64,000 bases of DNA, taken from assembly GCF_009674625.1 (NCBI RefSeq), contig NZ_WKJQ01000001.1:992001-1056000 (forward strand), in the 5' to 3' direction. The notes under the pieces were generated by a model. The model had not been told where the DNA came from, did not search any database, and saw only the letters and a program-made list of their open reading frames with translations. The position numbers and the translations under genes were made by a program. Source of the stretch: Haloferax marinum (lineage in GTDB: Archaea > Halobacteriota > Halobacteria > Halobacteriales > Haloferacaceae). This document shows positions 44,869 through 53,669 of this stretch, one piece after another. Within the stretch, counting starts at the first letter, position 1. Every line of letters starts with the position of its first letter.

Positions 44869-45444
44869 GTGACTGGTGTGACCCTCCCCGTGCTCGTGCC
44901 GCTTTCCGACCTCGCCCTCGGAATCTATCCCGACTTCTCGTGGCTCTCGTCACTCGTCGAGACGGCCACCGGGTGGTTCGGGCTGGCAATCATCTTCGTC
45001 TACTCGTTCCTCATCGCCTTTGCCCTCCCAGGAGTGAGTGAGATCGTCCTCTTGGCCCCCCTCAACCTCGGCCTCTCGGAGACTGCGAAACTGGCGGTCA
45101 TCATCGTCGTCAGCGGTGCCGGAAAATCCGCCGGAAGCGTCTTCGCGTTCTACATCGGCCACGAGACGAAAGAGTCCGGAATCGTCGAGCGGGCGCTCGA
45201 ACGACTCCCCGTAGACGTGATGGGGTGGACCGAGCGACGAGCCATCGAAATCGCCCAGAAGTGGGGCTACGCCGGTCTCGCCGCCGCGCTCTGCGTCCCT
45301 GGGTTTCCCGACACGCTCTCGATTTACGCCTTCGCCGTCCTCGAAGACGACTACCTCAAGTTCGCCGCGGCGACGTTCGTCGGGTCGGCCGGCCGCCTCA
45401 TCGTGACCGTCGTCGGCGTCGAGGCCGCACTCGCGTTCCTCTGA
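44869..45444 (+). CDS. VTT/YqaA-type membrane protein
   Basis: About 191 residues with four or five helices. The middle (SEIVLLAPLNLGLSETAKLA; GAGKSAGSVFAFYIGHETK) and KWGYAGLAAALCVPGFPDTL with a Gly/Pro re-entrant loop match the SNARE-associated/YqaA family of lipid-moving proteins. GTG 44869 is chosen since GGCTTACAT lies about 24-32 bases before; a TTG at 44863 is the alternative. The 549-bp element is inserted 24 bases after its stop. Confidence 0.8.
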   Translation: MTGVTLPVLVPLSDLALGIYPDFSWLSSLVETATGWFGLAIIFVYSFLIAFALPGVSEIVLLAPLNLGLSETAKLAVIIVVSGAGKSAGSVFAFYIGHETKESGIVERALERLPVDVMGWTERRAIEIAQKWGYAGLAAALCVPGFPDTLSIYAFAVLEDDYLKFAAATFVGSAGRLIVTVVGVEAALAFL

Positions 45445-45460
45445 ATCGTCGTCGCGAGTC

Positions 45461-45468
45461 GTTTCTGT
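45461..45468. repeat. Left 8-base direct repeat (target duplication)
   Basis: GTTTCTGT immediately before the left end of the 549-bp element. The same 8 bases follow its right end. Confidence 0.7.
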
Positions 45469-46017
45469 GGCTCTGTTGAAATCATCAGTCGCTGATAGTT
45501 TGTCGAAACCGTGCTGAATACAGCGCGCATATCTAACAATCCACCATTCCCACCGATTAAACCGGTTTACTGTAGCTGCTTGCGTACCTCACTGATGTAC
45601 TCCTGCTTGAGTCGGTGCGAGGCATGTCTAGTACTGCCTTCGATCTCGTCGCTATCGACCCACTTGATAACGACCATTTGTCTAGGATATCTCGAAGTTC
45701 GACGTGTTGCAGCGTTCATTCCATTCTTTGTGAGTTCTACCCCGTAATCCTCTCGAAGCCGACGACGTACCTCAACACCCCAGAGAGCCTTACCTTCAGC
45801 GTCTGCTAGCACTTTCAGTATCGTCTTCTGATTTTTTGTCAAACTGGTCAAGTCCATGGCTCCATTGTTCCCCATCGTTTCTATACGTACAACTGACATT
45901 ATGTTCAATCTTTCTGCAACATGGGGAGCAAAGAAACAAATAGTGAATCCTTCGCTGAACTCACCCTCTGTATGTTGCACGCCACACCTGTCAAACTCAG
46001 AGGGTTTCAATAGAGCT
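45469..46017. mobile_element. 549-bp IS-like non-autonomous element carrying a regulator gene
   Basis: Left tip GGCTCTGTTGAAATC (45469-45483). Right tip GGTTTCAATAGAGCT (46003-46017), whose inverse matches the left at 12 of 15 bases. Both sides carry GTTTCTGT, an 8-base duplication. Tips of this form and 8-base duplications are those of IS6-type elements. Inside there is no transposase, only a PadR-like gene on the minus strand, in DNA less GC-rich than its surroundings. Confidence 0.7.
45567..45875 (-). CDS. PadR-like winged-helix regulator inside the 549-bp element
   Basis: 102 residues from ATG 45875 (alternatives 45899 and 45857). SLTKNQKTILKVLADAEGKA, then LWGVEVRRRLREDYGVELTK, then a stretch rich in Arg and aromatic residues with a final amphipathic helix (HRLKQEYISEVRKQLQ). 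The start and helix pattern match PadR-type HTH proteins, although the wing is short. It is the only gene in the element. The reading frame is open to 46010 inside the right tip, but the TATA-like GAACATAAT suggests the later start. Confidence 0.6.
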   Translation of the reverse strand: MGNNGAMDLTSLTKNQKTILKVLADAEGKALWGVEVRRRLREDYGVELTKNGMNAATRRTSRYPRQMVVIKWVDSDEIEGSTRHASHRLKQEYISEVRKQLQ

Positions 46018-46025
46018 GTTTCTGT
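46018..46025. repeat. Right 8-base direct repeat (target duplication)
   Basis: GTTTCTGT immediately after the right end, identical to 45461-45468. It is five bases before the next stop codon (46030-46032), so the insertion fell in a gap between two convergent genes. Confidence 0.7.
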
Positions 46026-46029
46026 CGTC

Positions 46030-46893
46030 CTACATCGCCTCTTCGAGAGACGGTAACGGACTCACTGGACAGAACATCGGCGTCTTCTCGAGCAGTTCTC
46101 GCAAGATGTGGACGTGACCCGCGCCGACGACGACGAGCACTCGTTCGTCTTCCGACTCGATTGCTCGCCAGAGGTTGTGCACCATCCGGAGATTCCGGTC
46201 GTACCACGTCGCAACCAGCTTCGGCCCCCCGAAGTTATTTTCACGTCCCCAGCGAAGTGACTCCCCGAAGAACCCAGCCGATTGGACTCCGAGGTTTCGC
46301 TCTCGGTTTTGCCACAGGAGGAACTCCTGAATCGACGAGGTGGCAATCTGTTCTGTAACCTCTCGCTCTAACTCGGAGACGTCGAGCTGGTCGAACTGTA
46401 TCTTCTCTTCGGGTTCGAACCCATCTTCTGCGAGTTCTTCGTACGCCTCGTTTGCGAGCGTCATCGGATAGTCGATGGGGAACACTCGTTCGTGGTCCAG
46501 TCGGTCAGCCAATCGAAAACCGAGTTGGACGACCTCACTCCGGCACTCCGTCGTCAGTTCGTTCCGGGACGGGTGTGGAGGCTCGATTTCTTCTTCGGCG
46601 TCGTACGACCGCTTGCCAGACCGATACTCGTCGTAGATGGCGTTCACCTCGTCTGCGCGGTCGTACGGCCGTTCGACGGCAACCCGGTCGGGACGCCACC
46701 CCTCTAACGCGTCCACGGTGGTTCGCAACTGGGCCTGTCGTTCGGGGTGGAGTACGTCGTCTACGTCGAGTTGGGCGACGTCTAATCCAGGATTGTCCAT
46801 GTGATACGTCCCGAGGAGCATCACCTCGACCGGACCCGACTCACATCGAGGCCACCCTTCTGGAGGGGTGTCAGACGACTGTTGCCGACTCAT
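46030..46893 (-). CDS. DUF5694/TraB-like protein
   Basis: 287 residues. The N-terminus VEVMLLGTYHMDNPGLDVAQ and the C-terminal VVVGAGHVHILRELLEKTPM match DUF5694, a relative of TraB/EreA-like GxxH fold enzymes; two GxxH motifs (GTYH, GAGH) are present. It is cytoplasmic with no signal. The substrate is unknown. ATG 46893 is chosen of three close candidates (46911, 46905, 46893). Confidence 0.8.
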   Translation of the reverse strand: MSRQQSSDTPPEGWPRCESGPVEVMLLGTYHMDNPGLDVAQLDVDDVLHPERQAQLRTTVDALEGWRPDRVAVERPYDRADEVNAIYDEYRSGKRSYDAEEEIEPPHPSRNELTTECRSEVVQLGFRLADRLDHERVFPIDYPMTLANEAYEELAEDGFEPEEKIQFDQLDVSELEREVTEQIATSSIQEFLLWQNRERNLGVQSAGFFGESLRWGRENNFGGPKLVATWYDRNLRMVHNLWRAIESEDERVLVVVGAGHVHILRELLEKTPMFCPVSPLPSLEEAM

Positions 46894-47023
46894 ACACACA
46901 CTCATCAGCATTCTGCCATGAATCTACGGGTCGGCCGCCACGGTATCTGCATACGCGTCGCCCGTTTCGACAATCTCGAGAATCAGAATCGCTGGTTATC
47001 TCCTCACATGGCGTATCTCTAGT

Positions 47024-47701
47024 ATGGCATACAGACGCATCTCGAATCAGGTGGTCGTCGGGGGCGCAATCGTCGTCGTCGGCCTCGTACTGCTCGCAAA
47101 CAGCACCGGTCTCTACGACACGAGTGGCCTGTTCCGGTACATCCCGTCGCTGTTCGTACTCGTCGGCCTGTACGCACTCGTCGCCAGTGGCTTCCGAAAC
47201 GTCGGTGGGCCACTCGTCCTCATCGCCATCGCCGGCGCGTGGCAAGCGGTCGCCCTCGACCTCGTGACGGGGTCGCAGGTGTTGTCGCTGTGGCCGCTCC
47301 TCCTCGTCATCCTCGGCCTCTCGGTCGTCCTCGGTCGCGTCCGGTCCTCGGTCGAACCGGTCACCGGTGAACGCGTGGACCTCGTGGCCATCTTCGGCGG
47401 TCGGAACGCGCGCGTGACGACCAGTCGGTTCACCGGCGGGGCCCTCACTGCTCTGTTCGGTGCCGTCGAGGTAGACCTCCGCGACGTAGTCGAACTCGAA
47501 GAGACCGCCCGAATCAACGTCACGGCGTTGTTCGGCGGTGCCGAAATCACGGTCCCGCGCGACTGGAACGTCCAAATCGACGTGATTCCAATCTTCGGCG
47601 GGGCGGAAGACGAACGCCCACGGCGCGAACTCGAACACGAAGCGGTCGACCTCGTCGTCAGTGGGTTCTGTGCGTTCGGCGGCGTCTCGATAAAGGACTG
47701 A
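47024..47701 (+). CDS. LiaF-like membrane protein
   Basis: 225 residues. Four helices (about 8-26, 37-57, 60-80, 83-101) followed by a soluble domain of repeated beta strands with FGG (AIFGGRNARVTT, ALFGAVEVDLRD, ALFGGAEITVPR, PIFGGAEDE). This is the cell-wall-stress LiaF/DUF2154 pattern. In Firmicutes LiaF regulates a two-component system; here its role is unknown. Confidence 0.82.
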   Translation: MAYRRISNQVVVGGAIVVVGLVLLANSTGLYDTSGLFRYIPSLFVLVGLYALVASGFRNVGGPLVLIAIAGAWQAVALDLVTGSQVLSLWPLLLVILGLSVVLGRVRSSVEPVTGERVDLVAIFGGRNARVTTSRFTGGALTALFGAVEVDLRDVVELEETARINVTALFGGAEITVPRDWNVQIDVIPIFGGAEDERPRRELEHEAVDLVVSGFCAFGGVSIKD

Positions 47702-47922
47702 GTCGCTCTTACCCAGATGCGGCGTCTGAGGCGCGTCTTTTTTATCTCTCCTCTGTCTCAGTAGCGGTGTGACCGTCTTGCGTCCGGACAACATGCGTAT
47801 GCGTCCCCTCTTTTAGCCACGGGTGGACCCGTCTTCGGCGTCCGTCTCGGTAACGCGAGGCGGGGGCGAATTCGGTGAACCCCGAGGTTGCATCGCATCG
47901 ACCGACAGACGCACCCGTACCG

Positions 47923-47939
47923 GCGGGCTTTAGGCCCGC
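47923..47939. promoter_or_regulatory. Hairpin around the metG promoter
   Basis: GCGGGC-TTTAG-GCCCGC, a perfect 6-base inverted repeat. Its loop is the TATA-like core about 27-31 bases before ATG 47960. It could be an operator or chance. Confidence 0.4.
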
Positions 47940-47959
47940 ATCCGAGATACACGACACAT

Positions 47960-50032
47960 ATGAGCCACGAGGAATTCCCCACAACGAACCCAGCGGTGGT
48001 GACGTGTGGGTTGCCCTATGCGAACGGCGACCTCCACATCGGCCACCTTCGAACGTACGTCGGCGGCGACATCTACAGTCGCTCGCTGCGAAAGCTCGGC
48101 CAGCAGACGGCCTTCGTCAGCGGGTCGGACATGCACGGCACGCCCGTCGCCGTCAACGCCGAGAAAGAGGGTGTCACGCCCGAGGAGTTCGCACTCCGCC
48201 ACCACGAGAAGTACGAAGCGACGTTCCCCCGATTCAACATCGACTTCGACAACTACGGCCACACGCACGACGAGACGAACACCGAACTCACGCAGGAAAT
48301 CGTCCGAACGCTCGAAGCCGAGGGCTACGTCTACGAGAAAGAGATTCCCGTCGCCTACGACCCCGACGCGGACCAATGGCTTCCCGACCGATTCGTCGAA
48401 GGCGCGTGCCCGTACTGTGGCGAGCACGCCCGCGGCGACGAGTGTGACGAAGGCTGTGGCCGCCACCTCGAACCCGGCGAGATAGAGAACCCGACGTCGA
48501 CGCTCACCGGCAACCCCGCCGAGTACCGCGAGCGCCAGCACAAGTTCTTCGCCGTCTCCGACCTCCAGGAGTACCTTCAGGAGTTCATCAATCGAGTCGA
48601 GGGCACCTCGAACGCCCAGAACCAGCCACGAGAGTGGATAGAAGGCGAACTCCAAGACTGGTGTATCACCCGCGACATGGATTGGGGTATCGACTACCCT
48701 GGAGACGCAGGTGACGATTTGGTCCTCTACGTCTGGGTAGACGCCCCTATCGAGTACATCTCGTCGACCAAGCAGTACACAGAAAAGGTCGGTGCCGACG
48801 TGTTCGACTGGGAGCAAGCGTGGAAAGAATCGGGCGACATCGTCCACATCATCGGCCGCGACATCATCCAGCACCACACCGTCTTCTGGCCGGCGATGCT
48901 CAAGGGTGCGGGGTACATCGAACCACGCGCCGTCATGGCCTCCGGGTTCATCACGCTCAACGGCAAGGGCTTTTCCACCTCGCGGAACCGCGCCGTCTGG
49001 GCCGACGAATACCTCGACGAAGGCTTCCACCCCGACCTGCTTCGGTACTACCTCGCCACGAACGGCGGGTTCCAACAGGACGTCGACTTCTCGTGGTCGA
49101 AGTTCCAAGAGCGCGTCAACAGCGAACTCGTCGGCACCGTCGGCAACTTCCTCTACCGGTCGATGCTCTTCGCCTACCGCAACTTCGAGGGGACGCCCGA
49201 GGCAGACGTCTCCGAGGAAGTCGAAGACCGAATTCGGGAAGCCATCGACGAGTTCGGCGCGGCCATCAACGACTACTCCATCCGCGAGTCCGGCAACGCC
49301 GCCGTCCGCCTCGCCCAGTTCGGCAACGAGTACATCCAGCGGAACGAACCGTGGAAACTCACCGACGAAGACCCCGAAGCGGCCGCACAGGTCATCCGCG
49401 ACTGCGTCCAGATTGCGAAGGCCGTCGCCGTCATCTTCCAGCCCGTCGCGCCCGCGAAGATGCAGGCGCTCTGGGAGCAACTCGGCGAAGCGGGCCTCGT
49501 GGCCGACACGGACATCGACGACGCACTCGCCGCGCCGCCGGCGTCGTTCGACGAACCCGAGGCACTCTTCGAGAAGATAGAAGACGAACGCGTCGAGGCG
49601 CTCAACGAGAAACTCGACGAGCGCGTCGCTGCGACGGAATCCGAAAGTGACGAGTCCGAGGAGGACGGCGACGAGAGTATGGCAGACGACGCTGACCTCG
49701 AACCTATCGCCGACGACCGCATCTCGTTCGACGAGTTCCAGAACCTCGACCTGCGCGTCGGCGAGATTCTCTCCGCCGAAGGCATCGATGGCGCGGACAA
49801 ACTCGCCAAACTGACCGTCGACATCGGCGTCGAAGAGCGCCAAATCGTCGCCGGCATCAAGCAACTCCACGACCTGTCGGAACTCCCCGGCAAGAAGGTC
49901 ATCATCGTGGCCAACCTGGAGAAGGCCGAACTGTTCGGCACGGAGTCCAACGGCATGCTGCTCGCCGCCGGTGACGAAGCAGACCTGCTGACGACCTACG
50001 ACGACGCGACGCCCGGCACGAAGGTCCAGTAA
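47960..50032 (+). CDS. metG: Methionyl-tRNA synthetase
   Basis: Charges tRNA-Met. 690 residues. HIGH motif GDLHIGHLRTY near residue 25, zinc knuckle CPYCGEHARGDECDEGC (about 155), KMSKS counterpart KGFSTSRN, and the C-terminal OB-fold tRNA-binding domain (LDLRVGEILSAEGIDGADKL) after an acidic linker (EDGDESMADDAD). ATG 47960 begins MSHEEFPTTNPAV. Confidence 0.97.
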   Translation: MSHEEFPTTNPAVVTCGLPYANGDLHIGHLRTYVGGDIYSRSLRKLGQQTAFVSGSDMHGTPVAVNAEKEGVTPEEFALRHHEKYEATFPRFNIDFDNYGHTHDETNTELTQEIVRTLEAEGYVYEKEIPVAYDPDADQWLPDRFVEGACPYCGEHARGDECDEGCGRHLEPGEIENPTSTLTGNPAEYRERQHKFFAVSDLQEYLQEFINRVEGTSNAQNQPREWIEGELQDWCITRDMDWGIDYPGDAGDDLVLYVWVDAPIEYISSTKQYTEKVGADVFDWEQAWKESGDIVHIIGRDIIQHHTVFWPAMLKGAGYIEPRAVMASGFITLNGKGFSTSRNRAVWADEYLDEGFHPDLLRYYLATNGGFQQDVDFSWSKFQERVNSELVGTVGNFLYRSMLFAYRNFEGTPEADVSEEVEDRIREAIDEFGAAINDYSIRESGNAAVRLAQFGNEYIQRNEPWKLTDEDPEAAAQVIRDCVQIAKAVAVIFQPVAPAKMQALWEQLGEAGLVADTDIDDALAAPPASFDEPEALFEKIEDERVEALNEKLDERVAATESESDESEEDGDESMADDADLEPIADDRISFDEFQNLDLRVGEILSAEGIDGADKLAKLTVDIGVEERQIVAGIKQLHDLSELPGKKVIIVANLEKAELFGTESNGMLLAAGDEADLLTTYDDATPGTKVQ

Positions 50033-50115
50033 CTGCGACCTGCCGAGTCTCGTTTTCCACCGCCCAACGAACCAGGACCGCAGGGGCTATCAGTGCTGCC
50101 TCCTCAGCGTCGTCT

Positions 50116-50421
50116 ATGGAACTCGGTGGACGAACCGCAGTCGGAATCGTATTCGCGCTCGTCGCAGTCGTCGGTGTCGTCGCCGCCGTCACCAGCGGTG
50201 GGGTCGGCACGCTGACCGTCGAACGCGTCGACGAACTTCCACAGGGCCAAGGCGCTGTCGCCTTCGAGAACCTCGACCCAGACCAGCGAGCGACGTTCGA
50301 AGAAGCGGTCACGACCGACTCGCCCGTCGAGATACCCACCGAGTCAGCACGGAACGAGTTCGTCGACCCCGGATACGTCCGGTACGACGGCGGCATCTAC
50401 CGCACGACTGTCTCTTCGTAA
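50116..50421 (+). CDS. Small membrane-anchored protein, paralogue of the next gene
   Basis: 101 residues. One N-terminal helix (about 7-27), then a domain LTVERVDELPQGQGAVAFEN and a strongly conserved end NEFVDPGYVRYDGGIYRT. The next gene has the same domain behind a lipobox. Function unknown; the outside domain of about 70 residues is small and acidic. Confidence 0.75.
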   Translation: MELGGRTAVGIVFALVAVVGVVAAVTSGGVGTLTVERVDELPQGQGAVAFENLDPDQRATFEEAVTTDSPVEIPTESARNEFVDPGYVRYDGGIYRTTVSS

Positions 50422-50495
50422 CTGCCGAAAACGACCGACGGACGCCCGCGTCCCGAACATCTTCCTTCGAATGTCAGCATCGTATCGGAGTCACT

Positions 50496-50816
50496 ATGAG
50501 TGACGACGTTCGACCCCCATCTATGCGACTGGGCGTCTCACTCGCCGTGCTTCTGTTGGTCGTCACCGCAGGGTGTCTCGGTGGAAGCAACGGAACCGGC
50601 CAACTGACCGTCGAACGCGTCGACGAACTCCCGCAGGGAGAAGGCGCAGTCTCGTACGACAACCTCTCGCCGGAGCAGAAAGACGCCTTCCAGCGAGCAC
50701 TCGGCGAAGGTGGGTCTACGACCATCCACAAAGGGACCGACCGAAACGAGTTCGTCGACCCCGGATACGTCCGGTACGACGGCGGTATCTACCGAACGGC
50801 GGTCGCGGTTCAGTAG
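50496..50816 (+). CDS. Small lipoprotein, paralogue of the preceding gene
   Basis: 106 residues. Lipobox VTAGCLGG after a hydrophobic stretch (SLAVLLLVVTAGC), then LTVERVDELPQGEGAVSYDN and NEFVDPGYVRYDGGIYRT. The domain is about 60% like its neighbour by eye; the membrane anchor changed from helix to lipid. They are 74 bases apart, a tandem duplication. Confidence 0.78.
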   Translation: MSDDVRPPSMRLGVSLAVLLLVVTAGCLGGSNGTGQLTVERVDELPQGEGAVSYDNLSPEQKDAFQRALGEGGSTTIHKGTDRNEFVDPGYVRYDGGIYRTAVAVQ

Positions 50817-50856
50817 GCGGTCGCGGTTCAGTAATCGCAGCTAGCGACTGAGCCGC

Positions 50857-51678
50857 CTATTTTGGCGGACGAAGTCGGTAGTAGCGGCGGTTGAGGTTGT
50901 ACATGTAGCCCTCACGCATCGTCTTGAGCACCGCGTAGGTGATAGTCCCGAAGACGATGGGGAGCAGGAACGTCAAGTCGAACAGCAAGTTGACGTTCAT
51001 CGGCATGAGGTTCTTGACTGCCAAGAGCGAGATGGTCAGCGCGAACACCACGCCGAAGACACCAACTGCGGCCCAGAACGGTTCTTCGACCGGTCTGCGT
51101 GCGGACCCCTTGTTGAGGAAGGGGACGATGGCGATGAAGCCGACGACGACACCGTTCGCGAGGACACCGTAGGTCCGGTCGGCCATAATCTTCTGCCCAC
51201 CGAGGATGGCGAGTTCGGGATTCAACGGGTCGAGTTTGAGCAGCCCGAACGACCAGTAGAGATACCAGTCGGGCAGGATGATGGCCGGCGTCTGACTCGG
51301 GTTCGCGGGTGCGCCGATGTGCGGCGGCATCGTCGCCGAGAGGAACAGAATCATCCCGACGAAGAACGACGCGATAGAGAGGTTTCGAACCGTCTCGTGG
51401 GGCCACGTCGGGAACGCCAGGACGTCTCGTTCGATGTAGTCCGACGACTGGCGAACCGTCTGGTCTTCGTATCGCGAGCGTTCGAAGTACTCGTACGTCA
51501 GGCGGGACAGTCCGGTGGTTCGGGCCTTACGCTCCGCCCACGTCGGCGTCTCGTTGTCAGGTGGGACTGGTCCGGTTGGAAGCCCACCATCCGTCGTTGG
51601 CGACCCAGTTTCCGGTGAGTCGCCACCGTCGTCAGTCCCCCCGTCTGTCCAGAGCGGAGACTCGTCGGTCGGAGACAT
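50857..51678 (-). CDS. petD: Second PetD-type cytochrome b subunit
   Basis: 273 residues. From ERDVLAF to the C-terminus (about 191 residues) it differs from the first PetD (13583-14347) at about six positions by eye, and keeps PDWY. Its N-terminus is different: about 40 residues rich in Asp, Gly, Thr and Pro. It stands alone, without petB, next to pykA (divergent). It may replace PetD in an alternative complex or be a recent copy kept alike by gene conversion. Confidence 0.92.
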   Translation of the reverse strand: MSPTDESPLWTDGGTDDGGDSPETGSPTTDGGLPTGPVPPDNETPTWAERKARTTGLSRLTYEYFERSRYEDQTVRQSSDYIERDVLAFPTWPHETVRNLSIASFFVGMILFLSATMPPHIGAPANPSQTPAIILPDWYLYWSFGLLKLDPLNPELAILGGQKIMADRTYGVLANGVVVGFIAIVPFLNKGSARRPVEEPFWAAVGVFGVVFALTISLLAVKNLMPMNVNLLFDLTFLLPIVFGTITYAVLKTMREGYMYNLNRRYYRLRPPK

Positions 51679-51838
51679 ACTACAGTATTAGCTCGAGCAC
51701 AGAAAAAGTGCGCGACAAGCCCTCAGACTAGTGTTTTCGAGACATTCACCGGTTCAGTCTCGTCGGAGGACGTTCGACTGGTGCACTACATAGACTATAT
51801 GTGTGAATGACTTACTCACAAACGAGTTTTTCATCGGG

Positions 51839-51850
51839 CTTTTTTATTGG
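51839..51850 (+). promoter_or_regulatory. TATA box of pyruvate kinase
   Basis: CTTTTTTATTGG, 19-30 bases before ATG 51869. It places the start at 51869 and not at the in-frame codon at 51803. Confidence 0.6.
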
Positions 51851-51868
51851 TCGGTCGTAGTCAGGGTT

Positions 51869-53626
51869 ATGCGCAACGCAAAAATCGTCTGTACACTCGG
51901 TCCCGCCTCGTTCGACCGAGAGACGATTCGTGGGCTCGCCGACGCTGGGATGAGCGTCGCCCGGATGAACGCGAGTCACGGAACCGTCGAACACCGGTCG
52001 GACGTTATCGATAGCATCCGTGCTGTAGACGATGCGACCGACGAACCGCTCGCGGCCATGCTCGACCTGCAGGGCCCCGAAGTGAGGACGGCCCCAATCG
52101 ACGAAGACATCTATCTCGAAACGGGCTCTGAGGTCCAGTTCTTCGAAGGTGACGACGCGACGCCCGACGCAATCGGCCTCTCGTACTCTATCTCTGCTGC
52201 GGAGTCCGGTGACACCATCCTCCTCGACGACGGCCGTATCGAAGCGACGGTGGACCGAGTGGAAGACGGCACTGTCTTCGCGACCGTCGACTCCGGTGGC
52301 AAACTCGGTGCCCGAAAGGGTGTGAACGTTCCTGGTGTCGACCTCGACATCGACCTCATCACCGACTCCGACTACGAGAACCTCGAACTCGCCGCAAAGA
52401 AGGAAGTCGACTTCGTCGCCGCCTCGTTCATCCGCGACGCAGCAGACGTCTACACCATCAGCGACACGCTCGAATCGCTCGGTGCGGACATCCCTATCAT
52501 CGCGAAGATCGAACGCGCCGGTGCAGTCGAAAACCTCGACGAGATTATCGAGGCCGCCCACGGCGTGATGGTCGCTCGCGGCGACCTCGGTGTCGAATGT
52601 CCGCTCGAAGAGGTCCCGATTATTCAGAAGCGAACCATCCGAAAAGCACAGGCCGCCGGTGTCCCCGTCATCACGGCGACCGAGATGCTCGACTCGATGG
52701 TCCACTCGCGTCGCCCGACCCGCGCCGAGGCGTCCGACGTGGCCAACGCCGTTCTGGACGGCACCGACGCCGTGATGCTCTCCGGTGAGACGGCCGTCGG
52801 TGACCACCCCGTTCGTGTCGTCCAGACGATGTCTCGCATCGTCGAAGAGGTCGAAGCGAGTCCCGAGTACGACGAGAGCCAAGAACAGCGTGTTCCGACC
52901 GCTATCGAGGGGTCGCGGACGGAAGCACTCGCTCGCTCGGCACGCTACCTCGCCCGTGACGTGAACGCGGCGGCTATCGTCGCCGTCTCCGAGTCCGGGT
53001 ACACTGCCCGGAAGACGGCGAAGTTCCGCCCCGGCGTTCCCGTCGTCGCCGTCACGCCGAACGACCGGACGCGACGCCAACTCGCCCTCCTGTGGGGCTC
53101 TTCGGCCGAATACTCGGACTACAGTACGAGCGTCGAATCCGTCATGGACGACGCCGTCACCGCCGCCCTCGACGCTGGCGCCGCAGAATCCGGTGATACC
53201 ATCGTCGTCCTCTCTGGGATGATGACCGAACTCGAAGGGACGAACACGACGAACATGCTCAAAGTGCACGTCGCCGCCGAGTCTATCGCCACCGGCCGCA
53301 AAATCGTCGGCGGGCGCGTCGCAGGGCCGCTCTACCGGACGACAGACGGTGACCTCTCGGACGTTCCCGAAGGTGCGGTTCTCGCCCTCGCCGCCGACTT
53401 CGACGGCGAGTTCGACGGCGACGCGGACAAACTCGCAGGAATCATCGACGCCCGCGCGGGCATGACCGGCTATCCGGCACTCGTCGCACGCGAACTCGAC
53501 ATCCCGATGGTTTCCGGTGCACCGCTCCCGGTCACGGTGACGGAGGGTTCGACCGTCACGCTCCACGCCGAACGCGGCATCGTCTACGAAGGCGACGTCA
53601 TCGGCTTCGAGTACGACGGCCGATAG
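51869..53626 (+). CDS. pykA: Pyruvate kinase with a PEP-utiliser-like tail
   Basis: 585 residues. Barrel motifs CTLGPASFDRETIRGLADAG, MNASHG, MLDLQGPEVRT, IPIIAKIERAGAVEN, GVMVARGDLGVECPLEEVPI and MLSGETAVG are complete. The last about 105 residues form an extra domain (VPEGAVLALAADFDGEF; MTGYPALVARELDIPMV) like the swivel domain of PpsA, with Tyr where PpsA has its catalytic His. Bacillus pyruvate kinases have the same kind of tail. Confidence 0.96.
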   Translation: MRNAKIVCTLGPASFDRETIRGLADAGMSVARMNASHGTVEHRSDVIDSIRAVDDATDEPLAAMLDLQGPEVRTAPIDEDIYLETGSEVQFFEGDDATPDAIGLSYSISAAESGDTILLDDGRIEATVDRVEDGTVFATVDSGGKLGARKGVNVPGVDLDIDLITDSDYENLELAAKKEVDFVAASFIRDAADVYTISDTLESLGADIPIIAKIERAGAVENLDEIIEAAHGVMVARGDLGVECPLEEVPIIQKRTIRKAQAAGVPVITATEMLDSMVHSRRPTRAEASDVANAVLDGTDAVMLSGETAVGDHPVRVVQTMSRIVEEVEASPEYDESQEQRVPTAIEGSRTEALARSARYLARDVNAAAIVAVSESGYTARKTAKFRPGVPVVAVTPNDRTRRQLALLWGSSAEYSDYSTSVESVMDDAVTAALDAGAAESGDTIVVLSGMMTELEGTNTTNMLKVHVAAESIATGRKIVGGRVAGPLYRTTDGDLSDVPEGAVLALAADFDGEFDGDADKLAGIIDARAGMTGYPALVARELDIPMVSGAPLPVTVTEGSTVTLHAERGIVYEGDVIGFEYDGR

Positions 53627-53669
53627 AAGTGCGGTAGCCCTTTCCCGCCGCGTCTCCTATCTGACAGTG

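Noticed and set aside
31461-45528. Composite transposon bounded by the two IS-like ends
   Set aside because: The tips point toward each other's outside: element bodies lie left of 31461 and right of 45469, and the DNA between holds core genes such as egsA and ppsA.
47930-49870. 646-residue minus-strand open frame
   Set aside because: Mirror of metG, whose HIGH and zinc motifs are clear.
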